From Desulfonatronum thioautotrophicum (lineage in GTDB: Bacteria > Desulfobacterota > Desulfovibrionia > Desulfovibrionales > Desulfonatronaceae): a stretch of DNA of 64,000 nucleotides. The stretch is taken from positions 1 through 64,000 of the forward strand of contig NZ_JYNO01000004.1 of assembly GCF_000934745.1 (NCBI RefSeq), written 5' to 3'. The translations under genes were made by a program, and so were the position numbers. The notes below the pieces were generated by a model. The model ran no database searches and was not told the DNA's origin. It saw only the letters and a list, made by a program, of their open reading frames with translations. Within the stretch, counting starts at the first letter, position 1. Every line of letters starts with the position of its first letter. Below are positions 60,875 to 64,000 of this stretch, in pieces.

Positions 60875-62332
60875 ATGCTTTTATACAACAGTTTGCATGG
60901 AAAAAAAGAACCCTTTGCGCCGTTGCGGGAGGACCACGTTCGTCTCTACGTTTGCGGAATCACGGCATATGATTATTGCCATATCGGTCATGCCCGGTCG
61001 GCCGTGGTGTTCGATGTCCTGGTCCGGTACCTGCGTTTCCGCGGCTGGAAGGTCACCTTTGTCCGTAACTTTACGGATATCGACGACAAGATCATTGCCC
61101 GGGCAGCTGCCGAGGGCATCAGTCCGGAAGCCGTGGCAGAGAAATACATCGCCGCATTCTACGAGGATATGGACCACCTCGGCATTCTGCGCGCGGATTT
61201 TGAACCGCGGGCTACCGAGCATATTCCCGGCATGATCCGACTCTCGGAATCGCTCATCGCCAAGGGATATGCCTATGCCACGGACCAGGGCGACGTCTAT
61301 TTCCGTGTGCGATCCTTTCCTGGCTATGGTCGGCTGTCCGGTCGAAATATCGAGGAAATGCGCTCCGGCGCCCGTGTGGAGCCGGGTGAAAGCAAGGAGG
61401 ATCCTCTGGACTTTGCCCTCTGGAAATCCACAAAACCTGGAGAACCGTCTTGGTCGAGTCCTTGGGGCCCCGGACGTCCGGGGTGGCATCTGGAGTGTTC
61501 GGTGATGAGCGAGGAGCTTTTGGGCCTGCCGCTGGATATACATGGCGGAGGCCAGGATCTGACCTTTCCGCACCATGAGAACGAGATGGCTCAGTCCATG
61601 GCGGACACGGGCAAGGAGTTCGCCCGTTTCTGGGTGCATAACGGCTTTGTGCAGGTCAATGCCGAGAAGATGTCCAAGTCTCTGGGCAATTTTGTGACGA
61701 TTCGGGATATTCTGGCCAAATTCCAGCCCGAAGTTCTGCGTTTTTTTCTGGTCTCCAAACACTATCGCAGCCCCTTGGATTTTTCATATTCCTCCATGGA
61801 GGAGTCGGAAAAGGCTTTGCAACGTATCTACCAGACCATTGCCCTGCTCCAGGAGCACGGCGGGCGTTCCAAATGGAGCAATGCGGAGCTGCCGCCCGAG
61901 ATGATGGCCGAGCTGACCACCCTGGAGAATGAATGGACCCGCTCCATGGCAGACGATGTGAATACTGCCGGGGCGCTGGGACATGTTTTTGGTGCCGTGC
62001 GGTTGGCCAACCGCATGCTGGAAAACAAGGGCTGGCAGAAGAGCAGCGGCGGTCGCGACCTGGGGGCGCGAATCCTGCATGATCTCCAAAAGTGGGGGCA
62101 GGTCATGGGGGTGTTTGCGGACAAGCCGGAACAATGGCTGGAGCAGTTGAAACAGACCCGGATCTTGCGCAACAACCTGGATGTCTCCCAGGTGGAGCAG
62201 CTGCTTGCCGCCCGACAGGATGCCCGTCTGGCCAGGGATTTCCAACGGGCCGACACGCTGCGCGCCGAACTGAGCACCATGGGCGTAGCGGTCCGGGACA
62301 CACCGGACGGTCAACGTTGGGACGTACTCTAG
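60875..62332 (+). CDS. cysS: Cysteinyl-tRNA synthetase
   Basis: A 485-residue class I synthetase starting MLLYNSLHGKKEPFAPLRED. YVCGITAYDYCHIGHARSAV holds the first zinc cysteine and the HIGH motif; GWHLECSVMSEELLGLPLDI and IHGGGQDLTFPHHENEMAQS give the other zinc ligands; the KMSKS loop is in NAEKMSKSLGNFVTIRDIL. The C-terminal anticodon domain is helical. The start is 19 bases after ispDF, so both are likely co-transcribed. Usual length for the family. Confidence 0.95.
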   Translation: MLLYNSLHGKKEPFAPLREDHVRLYVCGITAYDYCHIGHARSAVVFDVLVRYLRFRGWKVTFVRNFTDIDDKIIARAAAEGISPEAVAEKYIAAFYEDMDHLGILRADFEPRATEHIPGMIRLSESLIAKGYAYATDQGDVYFRVRSFPGYGRLSGRNIEEMRSGARVEPGESKEDPLDFALWKSTKPGEPSWSSPWGPGRPGWHLECSVMSEELLGLPLDIHGGGQDLTFPHHENEMAQSMADTGKEFARFWVHNGFVQVNAEKMSKSLGNFVTIRDILAKFQPEVLRFFLVSKHYRSPLDFSYSSMEESEKALQRIYQTIALLQEHGGRSKWSNAELPPEMMAELTTLENEWTRSMADDVNTAGALGHVFGAVRLANRMLENKGWQKSSGGRDLGARILHDLQKWGQVMGVFADKPEQWLEQLKQTRILRNNLDVSQVEQLLAARQDARLARDFQRADTLRAELSTMGVAVRDTPDGQRWDVL

Positions 62333-62788
62333 CCATTATTGATGGTGGCAACATTCGGCAGCGATCGTCTTCCTCACCGAAAAAATTGTCGGGATGGTTC
62401 AGAATTGGGTGACAAATCTGTGTATGGGGATTGGTTGCCCCACTGTAGGGGCGCACCTGTGTGTGCGCCCATTGGAGATTTCGCCTTAACCCGTAATGGG
62501 CGGACACACAGGTCCGCCCCTACGGCACAACGTCACCCGTCACGGTCAATCCGGATGTCCGAAAAAAAGTAAACAAAATAATTCGACGTATGAACCATCC
62601 CAAATTGTCCGCCATTGATTCCACATGCACATTTTTTCAACACGGAGTCGTTCGTACGAATCTGCTGGATTTGATGGCAGCTTGGGGCAGCCCACCCAAA
62701 GACGGAGTGTACACCCGTCGCGTGCACCTGGAGGGAGATGGGGGCGTGTCAGCACACTGGATGGAACCTCAAACTCCCTGAGTCGGTC
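62333..62788. other. Intergenic region with a palindromic repeat
   Basis: No gene is supported. It contains the repeat at 62445-62523 and otherwise mixed sequence. A short frame at 62590-62781 has no family pattern or ribosome binding site and is not called. Confidence 0.5.
62445..62523. repeat. GTAGGGGCG-type palindromic repeat
   Basis: Left arm GTAGGGGCGCACCTGTGTGT, then GCGCCC; right arm GGGCGGACACACAGGTCCGC, then CCCTAC. The arms pair over most of their ~26 bases. Such inverted repeats are common between genes in diverse bacteria. Confidence 0.7.
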
Positions 62789-64000
62789 ATGAGAACGTTG
62801 CGCGAACAGGCCGAGGCCCGGATTACCGAGCACGATCTTCTGCCCGTGGAGAAGATGTCCCCGGCGGAGATCAAGGAACTGATCCATGATTACCAGGTGC
62901 ATCAGTTCGAATTGCAGATCCAGAACGAAGAGCTGCGACGGACGCAGAATCTGCTTGAACAGGCCAGAGACCGTTTCGATCAGCTCTTCAACGTCGCTCC
63001 TGTCGGCTATTTGGTGCTGGAGGATCACGGTGTGATCCTCCAGGTCAACGAGACCTTTGCCAATATGGTCGGCCTCCCGGTGCAGAAGATTCATGGACAG
63101 TCTCTGAGCAACTTTCTTTCCCCCGAGGATCGCAAGATTTTTTTGGGACGATTCCGGGCATTTTTCCGGAGTCCGGATGGAAAAGTCATGGATCTGGCCC
63201 TGGCCGGAGTCGAGGGTGTCCTGCCGGTCCGTTGCATCGGCCGACGGGAGTATGGGGCAATGCCCTCCGCTTCATGGGGGGAGCAGGCTTTTCTGCTATT
63301 GATTCTCAGTGACATTCGCGGACAGGTTGCGGCCGAGGAGGCCCTGCGCCGCAGCGAGGAGCGCAACCGGGCAATGTTGCGGGCTGTTCCGGACGCTATG
63401 TTTTTGCATTGTCGCAGCGGAGCCTACCTTGACTGCCGTTCCTCCAACCCGGATCAACTCCCAGCCTCTCCCGAAACCTTGTCCGGCAAGCGACTGGACG
63501 AGGTCCTGCCTCTTGACCTTGCCGAGGAAATGTTGGGTCGATTCGCGGATGCCATGGCTTCCGGGGAGACCCAGATGCTGGAGTATGAGCTGGACCAGGG
63601 TCTTGGAAAACGAGTTTTCGAGGCCCGGATTACCCCGGTAGATGCCCAACAACTCCTGACCATTGTTCGTGATGTGACCCAGCAGCGCAAAATGGAAGAT
63701 GTGCTCTTGCGACGCGAACGCGAATTCCGAGGTCTCTCGGAAAGGCTGCAGTTGGAGTTGTCACGACGGGAGCACCTGGAGGAACTCAAGGACAATGTGG
63801 CCCGGATCGTGCGTCACGACTTGAAGAGTCCGCTCAATGCGGTGATCAATCTGCCGTCGCTCATCGCGGAGTCGGAAACGCTCTCTGACCATGGCCTGGA
63901 AATGCTGAGCATGATCAGTATCTCCGGACACAAGATGCTGAATCTGCTCAATGAATCCGTACAGCTCTACAAGCTGGAGGCCGGGGACTACACTTTTCAG
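62789..64000 (+). CDS. PAS sensor histidine kinase (3' end beyond the window)
   Basis: An open frame from ATG at 62789 (MRTLREQAEARITEHDLLPV) continues to the window end (404 codons). It begins with a helix rich in E/Q (HQFELQIQNEELRRTQNLLE), followed by a PAS domain at ~65-170 (FDQLFNVAPVGYLVLEDHGV, VNETFANMVGLP), a second PAS-like part at ~195-305 (MLRAVPDAMFLHCRSGAYLD), a linker and a HisKA domain with the phospho-accepting H343 in RIVRHDLKSPLNAVI. The ATP-binding part is cut off. No membrane helix is seen, so it is probably cytoplasmic. Confidence 0.85.
   Translation, partial: MRTLREQAEARITEHDLLPVEKMSPAEIKELIHDYQVHQFELQIQNEELRRTQNLLEQARDRFDQLFNVAPVGYLVLEDHGVILQVNETFANMVGLPVQKIHGQSLSNFLSPEDRKIFLGRFRAFFRSPDGKVMDLALAGVEGVLPVRCIGRREYGAMPSASWGEQAFLLLILSDIRGQVAAEEALRRSEERNRAMLRAVPDAMFLHCRSGAYLDCRSSNPDQLPASPETLSGKRLDEVLPLDLAEEMLGRFADAMASGETQMLEYELDQGLGKRVFEARITPVDAQQLLTIVRDVTQQRKMEDVLLRREREFRGLSERLQLELSRREHLEELKDNVARIVRHDLKSPLNAVINLPSLIAESETLSDHGLEMLSMISISGHKMLNLLNESVQLYKLEAGDYTFQ

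Noticed and set aside
62445-62523. CRISPR-like array
   Set aside because: Only one inverted repeat pair with no regular spacers; it is a common intergenic palindrome. No cas gene or repeated direct units are in the window.
62590-62781. A 63-codon frame before the histidine kinase
   Set aside because: No family pattern or ribosome binding site, and mixed composition next to a palindromic repeat.

Overview
The window looks like a chromosomal segment of a GC-rich, anaerobic, membrane-energised deltaproteobacterium, most likely a sulfate reducer of the Desulfovibrionales (a Desulfonatronum-like alkaliphile would fit). This is an inference from gene content: a bacterial STT3/PglB-type oligosaccharyltransferase, a selenium-dependent molybdenum hydroxylase cluster with YgfK, an Mrp-type cation/proton antiporter operon, a fused IspDF and a CdsZ-like zinc-ribbon protein. 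I could not run a database search.

Layout. Positions 1-2940 are a graveyard of small modules: an IS66-type transposase start, a 5' fragment of the STT3 gene, orphan antitoxins and two toxin genes each carrying one in-frame TGA. The intact STT3 gene follows (2945-5143), then a YafQ/XRE toxin-antitoxin pair. From 24.5 kb down to 6.2 kb the minus strand holds a surface-glycan locus: a WecA/MraY-family phosphoglycosyl transferase, five glycosyltransferases, a methyltransferase and an unrecognised two-part protein. It is interleaved with three AAA+/DUF4143 ATPases, two AbiE-type toxin-antitoxin pairs, a VapBC pair with a broken toxin, and a probable flippase fragment. WecA would load the lipid carrier, the glycosyltransferases would extend it and STT3 would transfer the glycan to protein, so the genes plausibly form one protein-glycosylation or surface-polysaccharide system.

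24.7-36.7 kb is a molybdenum-hydroxylase locus: hydantoinase, MocA, YqeC, three hydroxylase subunits (2Fe-2S, FAD, Mo), YqeB and a YgfK-like iron-sulfur protein. A HigBA / MNT island sits between yqeB and ygfK. A tRNA-Arg follows. 37.3-43.0 kb is a seven-gene Mrp antiporter operon (E-F-G-[MbhDE+B]-C-D-A/D-like).

43.1-64 kb is more ordinary chromosome: a YhaO/YhaN (SbcDC-like) pair, an ABC-2 exporter, a NifA-type sigma-54 activator, a TVP38 membrane protein, a YcgR/PilZ protein, a lone ABC ATPase, a thioredoxin-reductase-like flavoprotein, tRNA-Met, a Nif3-like protein, a CdsZ-like protein, rnpB, ispDF, cysS and the start of a PAS histidine kinase.

Three signals stand out. (1) rnpB carries three separate ~70-base hairpins with nearly the same sequence inserted in three different peripheral helices, with paired (compensatory) differences between copies. 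(2) Three times, a selfish or defence-like module lies between an intact gene and an extra copy of the start of that same gene (STT3, wecA, abiEi), and two glycosyltransferases are visibly chimeric with GC-rich 5' ends and AT-rich remainders. (3) Three toxin genes are inactivated by single changes while their antitoxins stay intact.
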